Shown here in pieces: positions 10,861-22,979 of a stretch of DNA of 64,000 bases (the first letter of the stretch is position 1; each line of letters begins with the position of its first letter). The notes under the pieces were generated by a model. It searched no databases, was not told the DNA's origin, and saw only the letters and a program-made list of their open reading frames with translations. The DNA is from Doris montereyensis (lineage: Eukaryota; Mollusca; Gastropoda; Nudibranchia; Dorididae), in the NCBI GenBank assembly GCA_037039925.1, contig JAXRKP010000394.1, positions 67,001 through 131,000 of the forward strand. The letters are read 5' to 3'. Position numbers and translations under genes: made by a program.

Positions 10861-12290
10861 GTATACCTTTGAATTTATCATTCTTGCAGGGGAAAGAATT
10901 AATCGGGTATGGAGCGATAGCTTTTTTTTGGAGTTAAGCCATTTATTTTTCAAATCATGATTTTTTCACCACATGATATTGAAAAATTGTCTGCATAATT
11001 TCAATGTAGTATCATTTGTTGAAAACCTTACCCATTACATAAAATTACAAATATAACATCTCTTGCTAATAATGGATCTTGCTGATTTCATGCTCTTTTC
11101 TAAAAATTACATTCCAAACTTTGTTGTCCTCATATCACAATCATATCTGATCTATCATTACAGGATGTTAATTTGAATTGACGATTGATTTATTGATTGT
11201 TTCCATTTCCAGCTCGTTTGATTGACAAAGCCAGCAGACTACAGCAGAAGTGATGACAGACTGCTTTGTGTCAGCATCACATCAGCATGAAACCAGCATC
11301 TAGTCTTTGAATTTTTCACTTTCAATACCTTCATATCCTCAGATCGAACGTTTGTGTTGTTTTACTTATTTCCCACTTTGCATAGAGTTTCATTTTTCAT
11401 GGGTTTAAAAAAAATCATTTCATTTTTCCCAATGCATACATAGGTTGTCAATTTCACTTGTCACACCACATTTGCCTGGAGGATTAAATTATTTTTATTT
11501 CTCGACAATTGTCGAACTGAAAGCAAATTGCATAGTACGTTACTGAGTATCTACTTGCATTAAAATTTGGCAAGGATTGCGAATAATATAAATTGAGATT
11601 TAACCATTTCAACCAGAAATGTGTTCGAAAAATGGAGTCCCACTGCATGCTGGCTGCTTTCCGATTCAAGCTTGCACAAAAATTAACCGCCAGCTTTTTG
11701 TATTCACAATCTTTCACGAGTGACAAGTGAATAATGACCAATGAAGGGAACTGTTGTAATATCTTATCTTATACTTCCATGTCTCCGTCCACAAGGGAAA
11801 AGTGAAAAGATGAAAAATGAATTTCTATGTAAAGTCGTCCCCACACTAATGCATTGAGTAACAGTAACATGTCTTGATTTCATTTACAGGAAGTACTTCC
11901 ATCGCTTCGGTAGTGTCAAACATTAAACAAAACAAGCTGGTTTAGTTTCTTTATGGACTGCATGGGGGGTTAAAGTTAGAGAGTTTTTGTTGTTTGTTTT
12001 TTTTTATATAAAGAAGGGGTGGGCATGGAGATGATTGTTTTGCTGGATTGACTTAGGTTTACATATTATAATAATAATAAGATTATTTGCATAGCGTTTT
12101 CCACGCAAAAGGGTTTCATCTGTATTTGTTTTTATACTTAGATCAGTTTGCAATGGGAAAATGTTTATATACAATTAAGATGTTGAAAAAGTCGTATTTT
12201 AAGTGTGTTGTAAAAAAGTAGATACATGTATGAGGAAAGGAAACCATTTATCTTGTTATGAATATCTGGGTTGGGATTTGAAGGAATGTC
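10861..12290. other. Intergenic sequence, no gene recognised
   Basis: No open frame here resembles a known family and no repeat with other copies in the window was found, apart from short ATA and poly-T tracts. Confidence 0.5.
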
Positions 12291-12539
12291 AATGAGAAAG
12301 CAAATTAGTACTACTAGTGATGATGAGGAGGATAATAATTAATAACCTTGATAATGATAATAATATTAGTTATAATACATGTATTAATAGAAGTAGTTGC
12401 AGTAATAATAATGGCAATATCACTTTTGACAGTATGGAAAAAAATAATATTCCAACCAAAGCAAAAATCAAAAAATGGATTTATCGGCCACCACAAAACA
12501 AAACATTTCAAAAGAAAATCACTTGTTACAGTTGACGTT

Positions 12540-13510
12540 ACTAGAAAGAAATAATATTAATGAAAACAATGAGATGGTGATGGAAAGATGATAGAATTAC
12601 AAAACTTATTTAAATGAAAACAATGAGATGGTGATTGAGAGATGATAGATCTACATAATAATATTAATGAAACAATGAGACGGCGATGAAGAGATGATAG
12701 ATTTACGTAACTTATATAAATGAAAACAATGGGATGGTGATGGAAAGATGATAGATTTACTTAACTTATATAAATAAAAAAGATGAGACGGTGATTGAAA
12801 GATAATATATCTACATAGTAATATTAATGAAAACAATGAGATGGTGGTGGAAACATGTTAGATTTACGTAACTTATTGAAATGAAAACAATGAGATAGGG
12901 ATTGAAAGATGATAGGTTTACATAATAATTTCAATGATATCAATAAGAAGGTGATGGAAAGATGATAGATCTACATAATAATATTAATGAAAACAAGATG
13001 GTGATTGAAAAGTGGAAGATCTACAAAATGATATTAATGAAAATAAGGAGATGGTGATTGAAAGACAATAAATCTACATAATAATTTTAATGAAAACAAT
13101 GAGACGGTCATTGAAGGATGATAGATTTATATAATAATATTAATGAAAATAATAAGTCTGGTGATGGAAAGATGATAGATCTACATAATAATATTAATGA
13201 GAATAATAAGTCGGTGACGGAAAGGTAATAATATTTATGAAAACAATGAGATGGTGATGGAAAGATGATAGATCTACATAATAATATTAATGAAAGCAAT
13301 GAGATTGTGATTGAAAGATGATAGATCTACATAATAATATTATTAAAAAATATTAATGAAAACAATAAGAAGGTGATGGAAAGATGATGGATCTACATAG
13401 TATTAATAATTTTAATGAAAACAATGAGACGGTGATTGAAAGATGATAGATCTACATAACAATATTAATGAAAACAATGAGATGATGATGGAAAGATGAT
13501 ACGTATAACA
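12540..13510. repeat. Minisatellite, unit ~50 bp, about 20 units
   Basis: Diverged tandem units built on GATAGATCTACATAATAAT, ATTAATGAAAACAATGAG and ATGGTGATGGAAAGAT. Unit length varies by several bases, so frames do not stay open. Preceded by an ATA/ATG-rich patch at 12310-12480. Confidence 0.9.
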
Positions 13511-13974
13511 ATTTACATTTACTAAAATTTGCAAGGTTTTGGTTTCATCTGCTTGAGATAAACAGTGAAACGGTAGGAAAAAAGAAATGTAAAAGTAAAG
13601 ATAGATTTCTATTTCACTGAAAAACATACACAACCGTACAGAAACGACATACAGGCTGAAGATATGCGAAACTGGAAATGATAAACCTTGTCTGTATCAG
13701 CCACACAAGACAACAGAAATTTTTCTGCTTTACTTTTGTCACTGAAGTAATATGGACATTTTTCTCTTATGTCATTCTACTCTCTTGCTGGTGCAACAAT
13801 GGTCTGTGCTTTTGTTGATTGTATTTCAACAATTGAGTCTTTTTCCGTGTTCACTTTTTCTCTCGCTGAATTTATATTTCTCTCAGCGAAAGATACACAA
13901 TAGTGATGCGATGGTACTGACGAAACGTTTTATCACCTTGAGAATTTTGTCTGGTGTGCATCTTGTTGTTCTGT

Positions 13975-14098
13975 CCCAGTGGGCGGTTTGCAGGTGCTTC
14001 TGTGGTAGATCCTACTTCTTTCCTTTCACACTTCAGTTTAGTTTTGATCTTGCTGCTTCCCCCCTGGTGAGCATCGGAAATTGCAATGAAACAAGTTC
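13975..14098 (+). repeat. Repeat family A copy
   Basis: GTGGGCGGTTTGCAGGTGC start and GATCCTACTTCTTTCCTTTC body, ending AAATTGCAATGAAAC. It lies inside a 152-codon open frame (13752-14210), which argues that the frame is not a gene. Confidence 0.75.
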
Positions 14099-14861
14099 TG
14101 CTTCATCATTTATAAGTTTGTCATTGGTGAAAGTTTTTTTGGTTTTTCCTTTTGTATGGTCGGTAGAGGAAGTGGAAGTTGAAATCTGCAAAAGCGTCAA
14201 TTTTCCCTAACAGGCCTGTTACAGCCTATCATCATTAGCATTGTCTTTCTGGGTTTGATGAAATTTGTATTTGAGGTTGCTGACATTCAATAGTAGCAGA
14301 GTTATTCAGGCACATTTTCCCTTTTTTGGGGGATGGGGGGAGGGCTGTTGGTGGAGGGTGTTATTATTATTGTATTCTTTTGTTTTCTTAAAATTATTAG
14401 TATGATTTTTGTTATTATTATCATTATTACTACTACTTATATACTTCTTTGCATTAATATTATTACTGCCACTGATATATTTATTATTATTATTACTACT
14501 ACTAGCTGAGAAGCTCACTCTGGTGGCATAGATTCTAGATCTAGATCTAATAGATTTTAAGCGCTTCGGTTTTGCGTTTCGTTTTGTATCGAATGCGTCT
14601 TTATCAGTTTGTTTCCAGTTAACACAAATATAGAAATAATGGTGCTTCATTTGTATAGCTTATAAATGAAACTAAACTACTTTCAACCTTTCAAAGCAAT
14701 GAAAATGCAACTCTACACCTTATATCTAACGAGTAGGCACATTTTAGGATTTTCGATTGCCGCATAAAAATCTGAATCAGTATTACATGATCTAATTCTA
14801 CATCCTTTTTTATAGATAATTATTGTTGTTGTTGTTATTGTTATTATTATTATCATTATTA

Positions 14862-14892
<31 letters not shown>

Positions 14893-15235
14893 CTTTCTTT
14901 AATGTGTGCTGGAGTGGTATGATTGGCAATATTCATGTTTAGGTTTGTTTTGTGTGTATTTTCTCTTCTGTTTACTTTTTTTAATCAGTTTTCTTTTTTG
15001 TTATTTTGTTTTCGGGGGAGGGGGTGGGGTATGTTGGAGGTTGTTGTCTTCTGTCATCCCATAGTTTGCTGTTAAAGTAAATGTATTATTTTTCCTGTTG
15101 TCTGTTTATGTTTTCCTTGCTTACTAGCTTACTGCGTTTTTTGCCTTCCCTTATATTATTTTAAGAAGAAACTTGCTACGGTTTTCATGGGCTGGATGTA
15201 TGCTGAGTGCAGTCGGTACGTCTACTCCTCTTTCC
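14098..15235. other. Intergenic sequence with ATT/GTT-rich tracts
   Basis: Imperfect ATT-type microsatellites lie at about 14355-14510 and 14820-14891. No gene was recognised in the interval. Confidence 0.6.
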
Positions 15236-16580
15236 TGTTGGGCGGTTGGCGGGCGCTGCTGGTAGGTCTTAGTCTTACTTCTTTCCTTTCTTCCTTTCAC
15301 TCATCTTTCATATTGCTTTTTTCCTCCTAATTCACCCTTAGTAGATCGCCACATACAGTGGGAAGGGTAAATTCGATGAAACTAAAAAATTGAAACGAAG
15401 TCCTCTTTCCGTCTTTCTTTTATGTGGACGGTCAGCGGGCGCTGCTGGTACTATTGGTATATACTTCTTCTCTCCTTTCCTTCTTGTGGGCGGTTAGCGG
15501 ATGCTGCTGGTAGGTCTTACTTATTTCCTTTTACTTCTCTTTTATCTTGCTGTCACTTTAATTCACTCTGAGATCATCACAATGGTGGATGGGGTAGATT
15601 TCAATTAAACAAACAAACCTTTCCTTCTTTCACTGAGCGTTCATCTTGCTGTCCCCTATTAATTCACCATGAAATCACCACTTATGGTGGACACGGTAAA
15701 TTTCACTTAAACAAACAATGTTTGTCTACTGTCTCTCAGGCTCATCTTACTTTTTCTTCTCATATCCCCCTGAGATCACTGCACATAGTGGATAGAGTAA
15801 ATTGCAATCTGAATCAAACAAACAGTCTGTGATTGCATCTTTATGGTAACTGATTTCATTGTAGAGATTTGTCTTGTATTTTTTCTTTTATTCTTTCCAG
15901 TCATTCTTTTACGCCTATCCCATTGATCTTCATTCTTTAAAGAGGATGTTTGGCGGGGCCTACTAGTAGGTCCTCTATCTCTCCTTTCATCTTACTTTTT
16001 CCTCTTAACCTGTAAGCGTTTAAACCACCAAAAAGGACATGTGCACCCCCACCCCCCACCGCTGAAAGTTCAAAGCGGCAGAAACTGACACCTGCTAATA
16101 GTGACCCACATCGTTCAAGTTAAAGTAAGCCGGCAGAAACCAACAAGTGACACACCACTTTTTTTGTTAGCTCTAATTGGTCACATAAATGATGCCATTG
16201 TTCTAAATTTAGAATAGAATAGAAGATTAAAGGTCATGGCAGCTTTACATTGCCAACTGAGGTTAGCAGCGTGAAAGTGCAGACCAATCCACTTTCTTTT
16301 GTGAAGATCAGTAGGCAGGAAGTCGGAAAATGTAAACAAACCGTGTTGCCACAGTGGAGAGGAAGTTGAACGTACAAAGCAAGATGACCGCCGCTTAACG
16401 CGAACACTAATGGGTTAATTCACGCGACGGCAGTAGGCGGGTGGTTCTGATGAGTCATGTATATTTTTTTCACTCTTTCACATGGTTTTATTTCATATCA
16501 CTGTTTCCTCTTAATTCACACTGAGATCATTGCGTCGTATACATGTATTGGATGGGGTAGATTTCAATAAAACAAAAATG
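15236..16580 (+). repeat. Cluster of repeat family A copies
   Basis: At least six partial or complete copies in the same orientation: about 15236-15385, 15425-15475, 15480-15615, 15618-15715, 15720-15815 and 16430-16580, with a fragment near 15950-16010. The best preserve GGGCGGTTGGCGGGCGCTGC, then a pyrimidine-rich body, CTCTTAATTCACC, a GAGATC word and GGTAAATTTCAAT followed by AAAC units. Between 16010 and 16430 is unassigned sequence. Confidence 0.75.
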
Positions 16581-16904
16581 ATCCTTCTTTCTATTTCCAT
16601 ACACAAGCCATCTTTCAATTATCATTTTTCGAGCTCCTCTCGCTTACTTTTCCTTTTTGGTGTATATTTATAATCTTATGAGGGGACGGAATGGAAAAGG
16701 GTATTAACTCGTTGAGTGCAGTCGGTCTTCTTAAGGTGTGGATAAGGTAGTCGTTGTGTAGCAAGACACCTTTTTTTCTTTTACCTATACATATATATTT
16801 AATATATAATATATATTTATTTTTTTTTACCAAATGATAGGCCGATTACTTCCCTATCTTCTCTGTAGAACACTTCTTTGTCATTGATCGATTTCTTTCT
16901 TTCT

Positions 16905-17352
16905 TCGTGGGCAATTAACACTACCTTTCCTTCTTCCACTTACCTTTCATCTTGCTATTTCCTCTTAATTCACCTTCGGATCACGGAGTGGTAGTCAGTG
17001 AAGCTCCTTTCTTCTATGTAAACTGTAATACTTCCCCGTCTTGTTTTTTCATTGGGCAAAATGCAAGTGGTTTGTGGTTTCTGTTGTTTAGTTACTTTCT
17101 CTTTCTTTATCTCTTGCTCAGACTTACTGTCGCACCATACACCAAAGGACAAACTTTCAATTTCAGGGTTTGTTTTCTGGGTTTTTTTTTACTTATTTCA
17201 TCATAAACAAGGGCGGTTGGCAGAAGCTACTGGTAGGTCCTACTTCTTTTTTCCACTCTATCACATGTCCTTCTTTCATCTTTTACTGTTTCCTCTTAAG
17301 TCACCCTGAGATCACCACATATGGTGGGCAGGGTCAGGGTAAATTGCAATAA
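16905..17352 (+). repeat. Two repeat family A copies
   Basis: A copy with decayed ends at about 16905-16985 and a fuller copy at 17210-17352, which ends GGTCAGGGTAAATTGCAAT. The sequence between them contains short frames with no recognised motif. Confidence 0.7.
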
Positions 17353-18474
17353 AACAAAATTCTGTAAATATACACCGGGGGGGGGGGAACGATATATAGC
17401 GGAGGGGGGTGAAGATACATAAAGAAAACTGTAAGGTTTTATTTATGGGAATTTTCTTGTATTATAATTTTAATGGGTTTTGACAGCTTAGAAAACTTGA
17501 ATTTTTAAAAAAATTGAAATGTTCCGCCATAGTTTTGAAAGAAGAGCCTTGTGAGATTTATCTCATTAGAAGTAGAGGCTTTTATTGCAGGCAAAGGGTG
17601 GGATGGGGGAAGGTAGAGGACATGGAAGGAGCCGATGTTATTGTTAATTATTTCATTACACTACCATAGCTGCCAGTGCCAATTAGTATGTAGCAAACAT
17701 ATTAAGTACGTATCAAGCATATTTAGTATGTAGCAAACTATTTAGTCCGTTTAAAACAATTCAGTCTGCAATTATGTAATGCATTTACCATGAAAATCAG
17801 GTACATATAAATGAGTATGAGTATTATTTGGGTTTTTATTTTAAGACCCTAAGATAATGGCATAGACTCGGAGAGATCGGAGTGAAAGTGTAGAGGCCAT
17901 TCTGAGTTTGCAAAACTACTGGTGCACTTCACCGAAAGGCCAGTGATTGGCAATTTTTAAATTTTTTTCCTTTAAAAGTGGCTTGATTTCAGTTAAATTA
18001 TCATTTTTTCGTGGCATATCACGGGCCATCGTTCAAGGTGAATTGCTTCACGCGATCAGAGTTTGTTGGGTTTTTATTCGATTTTAAAAGGTTGGCAACT
18101 ATGCTCTATTTACTACACTGGTCAGTAATGTTAGTTGGGAACTTTGGGTACACATCAAAGGGAAGAAGGATGAATGAGTGCAGATGTGTACACACCATGT
18201 GAAGAAAGAGTTTTTGTCGTGAGATACAATATCATTATTATAAATAACACAATGTGCCCAAATCAACACAATGAATCCTGATATTGTTTATTAAGCTGAA
18301 GGGATGATGAAGCCGTTTTGATCGTACTACTAATTAATACTTAATAACATTTGAACATTGATTTGGTGATGGTCAAGCCAACTACCATTTGTACATTGGT
18401 AGGATATGAAGAAAGTCTAACAACCAAAGGTCTAGTTAGTAGTAGCAGTACACACATTTTAGTTTTAGGGGTGG
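17353..18474. other. Intergenic sequence, no gene recognised
   Basis: Holds G-rich tracts at about 17376-17412 and a short tandem patch at 17670-17750 built on TAGTATGTAGCAAAC. Otherwise nothing was recognised. Confidence 0.5.
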
Positions 18475-18622
18475 CGGGGTTGGATGGCAGTTGGGTGTTA
18501 TCAGTAGGACCTTACAAAAGGACCTATTTCTTTGCATTCTTTCTCGCCTTTCTCTCACCTTGCGGTTTCCTCTTAATTCACCCTGAGATCACCGTAAATG
18601 GTAGACAGCATACATTACAATA
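18475..18622 (+). repeat. Repeat family A copy
   Basis: Start diverged; retains TTTCCTCTTAATTCACCC, GAGATCACCG and a short tail. Unit length about 145 bp. Confidence 0.65.
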
Positions 18623-18624
18623 AG

Positions 18625-19440
18625 GGGGGTTGGAGACCGGGACGGGGTGATGGGAGATGTGGTTGTGGCCTTGTTGATGTTGTGTGTGAGTGTATGTTTT
18701 GTGTGTTAGGCAGAGAAGGGAGTTAACTTTTGTACTTTTCAAAGGGAGAGGGAGGTATGAGGCTCTTATCTTTTTTTTTTTCTTCTTGTACGCGAATAAA
18801 TAGGCAAAATATTAATTATTACTGACAAATTGTGACGTGCAAAATAATTAACATAAATTTTAACTTAGGGGGATATGAAAAAAATAATTCAAGTTCAAGC
18901 AGTTCAATTTTTTTCTAATTTTTTTGTATATCACATGTTTTTTCTTCTTTAGATACACTATAGTATCAATTAACCTTTTTTGTTTGTTTTTAAATCACAT
19001 CTTTTGTGTTTAAATATATCACTTAATTTTTTATGTGTTTAAATTTTCTTCTTTTTTTTGGTTAAATTTTAATTTTAATACGATATTATTGATATATCGT
19101 TTTCTTTAAAAATCCTATCTCTCTTCTTTTTTTTTAAAAGTTCATCCATCTCGTTTTATCTCTTTTTGAGAGTTTTTGGGTTGCTTTTGTTTGGGGGGGG
19201 TGTGCTTGAATCTTATCTCTTTATAGACCTTTTAAAATCTTATTTTCTTTCTTTTTTGTTAAAATCCTATCCTTCTTTGTGTCCCTTTTAAAATCTTGGC
19301 TTACTTGGCATACCGTCACAAACAGTGCGTGGGTTAGTATTTTCATTCCCTCCGTCTCAATTGATGAATGCTAGCCTAGCATTGGGTGTGTCAAAGCAGA
19401 GATGTATCACGTATGTGTTGTGTGCTTCAGATCCCAGAGT
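18625..19440. other. T-rich intergenic sequence
   Basis: Dominated by T-rich, microsatellite-like sequence with TTTT(A)AAA words repeated at 18880-19290. No gene was seen. Confidence 0.5.
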
Positions 19441-19444
19441 AGGG

Positions 19445-20150
19445 GTACTCGTTGGCAGTTGGCGGGCTCTGCTGGTAAGTTCTTCTACTTCTTTTCTTTC
19501 ACTCTTTCACTCCTCTTTCATCTTGCTGTTTCCTCTTAATTCAGCCTGAGATTACCGCATATGGTGGACATGGTAAATTTCAAGGAAACAAAGCAGGGTT
19601 ACTGAATTATTTACCCAGTAGACAAGGAGGGTGGGACGGGGAAAGCTCGTGTTGCACGTATTCCATTCACACAACCGTAGTCACAGGAAGAATTCTAATG
19701 TAATAATAATAATAACACCCTAGTCACATGGGAATATTGGGAGAGAGACAACAAAAAGAGTAGTGCTTCTTCATTCTTCTATTTAAGTTCTATACTTTAA
19801 AAGTCGGCGGTTGGTGGGCGCCTCTAACTTGTAGATCCTACTCCTTTCCTTTCAATCTTTCACTTTCACTCCTCTTTCATCTTGCTTTTCTTCTTAATTC
19901 ACCCTGAAATCACCGCATATGGTGGATGGGGTAAATCTCAATGAAGAAATTTCAACTTGCTGTGAATGCCTTATGCTTTTGAAAAAATTGTATTGAATGG
20001 GAGTGGGCGGTTGGCAGGTGCTGCTGGTAAGTCCCTCTTCTTTCTTTTTAACTCTTTCACTTTTCTTTCATCTTGCTGTTTCCTTTCAATTCACATTGAG
20101 ATCACCGCATATGGTAGCCGGGGTAAATTTCAATGAAATAAACTTTATTG
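19445..20150 (+). repeat. Three repeat family A copies in tandem orientation
   Basis: Copies at about 19445-19590, 19800-19945 and 20003-20150, all sense, all with the CTTCTTTC body, CTTAATTCA-type word, a GCATATGGT word and a GGTAAAT...CAATGAA tail. The spacing differs, so they look like separate insertions or old segmental copies rather than a satellite. Confidence 0.8.
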
Positions 20151-20429
20151 ATGAGAAGAAAGCAAGGGGTCGCGTAGAACTAGAACATTATTTATTGCAG
20201 ACGTCGTGGATGTAAGGGCGCCAAAGGGATAGAATATAGAAATGAGACGTATGCAAGGGAATGAGCAGATGGAATCAAACATGTGGCCTCCACACTGGGG
20301 CCCTTGGCATGTATGACGGAAAGCAGACTACATGTACTATGAACCGTGCCAGTGCCAACAACCTACGTTGTACAGTTTGCATGGTTGTCGTGTGCTGTCC
20401 CGTCATGATTGCCAGGCCATGGGTACCTT

Positions 20430-21480
20430 TGCAGAGACCACTTGGTCGATTACTAGATGTGTGTATGCTGCAGTGTACGGTATCACTATATGAATTCACA
20501 AACACTAATTACTAAATGTATGTTTGTCGCAGTCTACGGTATCATTGTTTGAATACATAAACACTAATCACTAAATACATGTATGCCGCACTGTGCTAAT
20601 TATTAAATGTATGTATGGTATCATTGTATAAATACAGAAACACTAATTATTAAATGTATGTATGTCGCAGTGTACGGCATCACTGCTTGAAGTTAAATAC
20701 AGACACACTTAGTACTACTTATACGCCACAGTGTACGGTATTATTTTGAATACAGAAGCACTAATTTAAGTACTGTAAACTGTAAGGCATTGTGAGAGAA
20801 AGTATCACTGTATGTATACAAAAACGCTGATTAGTAAATCAAAATGTGTACAAGATATCACTGTTTGAATGCAAAAATGCTGATTACTAAATGGAAATGT
20901 GTACAAGATATCACTGTTTGAATAGAGAAATACTGATTACTAAATGAAAGTGTGTACAAGATATCACTGTTTGAATGCAGACATACTGATTACTAAATGA
21001 AAATGTGTACAAGATATCAGTATCACTGTTTGAATACACTAATACAGACATACTGATTACTAAATGAAAGTGTGTACAAGATATCACTGTTTGAATACAG
21101 ACATACTGATTACAAAATGAAAGTGTGTACAAGATATCACTGTTTGAATGCAGAAATACTGATTACTAAATGAAAATGTGTACAAGATATCACTGTTTGA
21201 ATACAGAAATACTGATTACTAAATGAAAGTGTGTACAAGATATCATTGTTTGAATGCAGAAATACTGATTACTAAATGAAAATGTGTACAAGATATCATT
21301 GTTTGAAGTTAGAAATACTGATTACTAAATGAAAATGTGTACACAAGATATCATTGTTTGAATGCAGAAATACTGATTACTAAATGAAAATGTGTACAAG
21401 ATATCATTGTATGAATATAGAAACACTAATTATTAATAAATGTGTGTCAGTATAAGATATCACTGTATGAATTCAGAACG
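20430..21480. repeat. Minisatellite, unit ~52 bp, about 18-20 units
   Basis: Tandem units built on GTGTACAAGATATCACTGTT, TGAATACAGAAATACTG and ATTACTAAATGAAA. The central part (20830-21400) is the most regular; the left edge is older and diverged. Confidence 0.9.
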
Positions 21481-21804
21481 CTTGACCTCTTGATCATTCG
21501 CTGACTTAACGACTGGTTTGGTAAAGGGAATGTAAAGAAGTTAGAGGATGGGGTGGGGGGAGAGCATAAGGCAGGAAAGCAAGTGATATTTGATTTTGAA
21601 CAGGAGCGACTTGTCAGTTGTTTCATCTGCAAATCTTAATTGAGGTAAAGTTATCACTAACAACACAGTAGGTATTTCCCATTACATTGGATAGTTCATC
21701 ATGATCCCATAACCCTCCAGGGTTGGGGGGGGGGGGGATTGCGCTATCGACTGTCCTGTCGCACCGGATTTCTTTCATTTTTCTCAGTCGTGAGCCAAGG
21801 TTCA

Positions 21805-21960
21805 GGTGGACGGTTGGTGGGCACTGCCGTTCACTGGTAGGTCCTACTTCTTTCCCTTTACTCTTAACCTTATCATTCATCTTCCTGTTTCCTCTTAATT
21901 CACTCTGAGATCACCGCATATGGTGGGCAGGGTAAATGTCAATCAAACAAACAAACAAAC
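21805..21960 (+). repeat. Repeat family A copy with (AAAC)n tail
   Basis: GACGGTTGGTGGGCACTGCC start, GTAGGTCCTACTTCTTTCCC, TTTCCTCTTAATTCACTCTG, ATCACCGCATATGGTGGGC and GGTAAATGTCAATC followed by AAAC units. The short tandem tail is typical of a SINE-like 3' end. Confidence 0.85.
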
Positions 21961-21966
21961 AAAATC

Positions 21967-22425
21967 TAAGATGCGAGTTTGGAAGAAGGCCTTCCCTGTT
22001 TACACTATGATGTTGTCTTTTTCTCCTTGTTCCCTCCATGGTGCTCTGTAAGAAGATGAGCTTAGAAAGATGATTTGATCCTGTAACATAGCCGTACCAA
22101 GTCAAGTTTCTACTCTCCACAATCATAATTGACAGCAGATCTACTTGGTGCTCGATGTATTGAATGTAGCGCACTCGATTCTTTGTTGCTGATGTGATTT
22201 CCATAGGGAAAATCTTCTGTAGCATTGCATTTCACTATTTTCAGCCACTTGTATTATCTTTTGTAGATCAGCTGTTAAGGTGCATGATTTGAAAGTGTTT
22301 AAGAGGACTAGTGAGTTTAAGATGTTAATTTTGTTGTCATCCAAAACTAGTTTGAGTTTCCTCAGCTCTGTTGTCATTTGTGCAATTCTTGCATGGATTT
22401 CAGGTTTACATCCTGCTTTGAGCCA
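21967..22425 (-). pseudogene. Non-LTR retrotransposon fragment (3' end of the reverse transcriptase protein)
   Basis: On the minus strand, frames encode SCTLTADLQKIIQ...EMQCYRR and, after a frame change, TSATKNRVRYIQ...RNLTWYGYVTGSNHLSK...TMEGTRRKRQ. These match the region after the palm/thumb of RTE/CR1-like LINE proteins, usually written W-TLT-dl...em.cyRr...n.e.r.ri...r.LkWyGHv.R...ktil.gt.eG.RrrGRq. At least one frameshift separates the parts, and the upstream catalytic core is absent. Confidence 0.7.
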
Positions 22426-22871
22426 AGTTGTCCGTTTACCAGGATGCTTTTTCTACTTAATGTTTTCGTCTCATCGCCATTCCTCATCACTTTCATTGGA
22501 TAGATACGATAGTGAATTAGACCCAAAAAAAAACCCACCCTTTAAAAAACTTAAAAAACCCTTGTGCTACTACAACTACGATTTAGTGCTATTACACTCA
22601 TTGTTTAAATAGGTGCTGATAGAAAAGTTTGAAAAAGATCGAAAGTGTTGAGCATATTTGAAAATTGAAAGGAAACTGCACGTCTGTATACTCATGCGTG
22701 TACTTGTTAGAGAGAATTGAAAAAAATAAAAATTAAAATTGTTTGACCCCTTTTAAGATCAGGCGTGATTATTTTCATGGATTGATGAACTGAATTCTGA
22801 TCAGCTCTTGTACAATTAAGTTGCCTGTATACATATTTACAGTAATAATATTCTTTTCTCTGTTTCTCCAG

Positions 22872-22979
22872 ATTGAGCCTGCAAGTCTTATTGGAATCCA
22901 GCATTGTCACCTTGGTGTGTGTATGTGTGTGTATGTGCGAGTGCTTGCCTCTTGGGTCCAGTTATGAATCTTTAGAATG
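22872..22979 (+). other. PPP1R10: PPP1R10 exon 1 of this window: 5' UTR plus start codon
   Basis: A pyrimidine-rich stretch ending TTTCTCCAG precedes 22872 and a good donor (ATG|GTGAGT) follows 22979. The only coding bases are ATG at 22977-22979, which joins in frame to exon 2. A three-codon upstream frame (ATG at 22964, stop TAG at 22973-22975) ends one base before the start codon. The acceptor implies a further untranslated exon upstream, which I could not locate. Confidence 0.65.

Noticed and set aside
12540..13510. CRISPR-like array
   Set aside because: Units are contiguous and diverged with no unique spacers of constant length. The genome is eukaryotic.
13752..14210. 152-codon plus-strand frame
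   Set aside because: It runs through a family A repeat copy and shows only hydrophobic low-complexity sequence.
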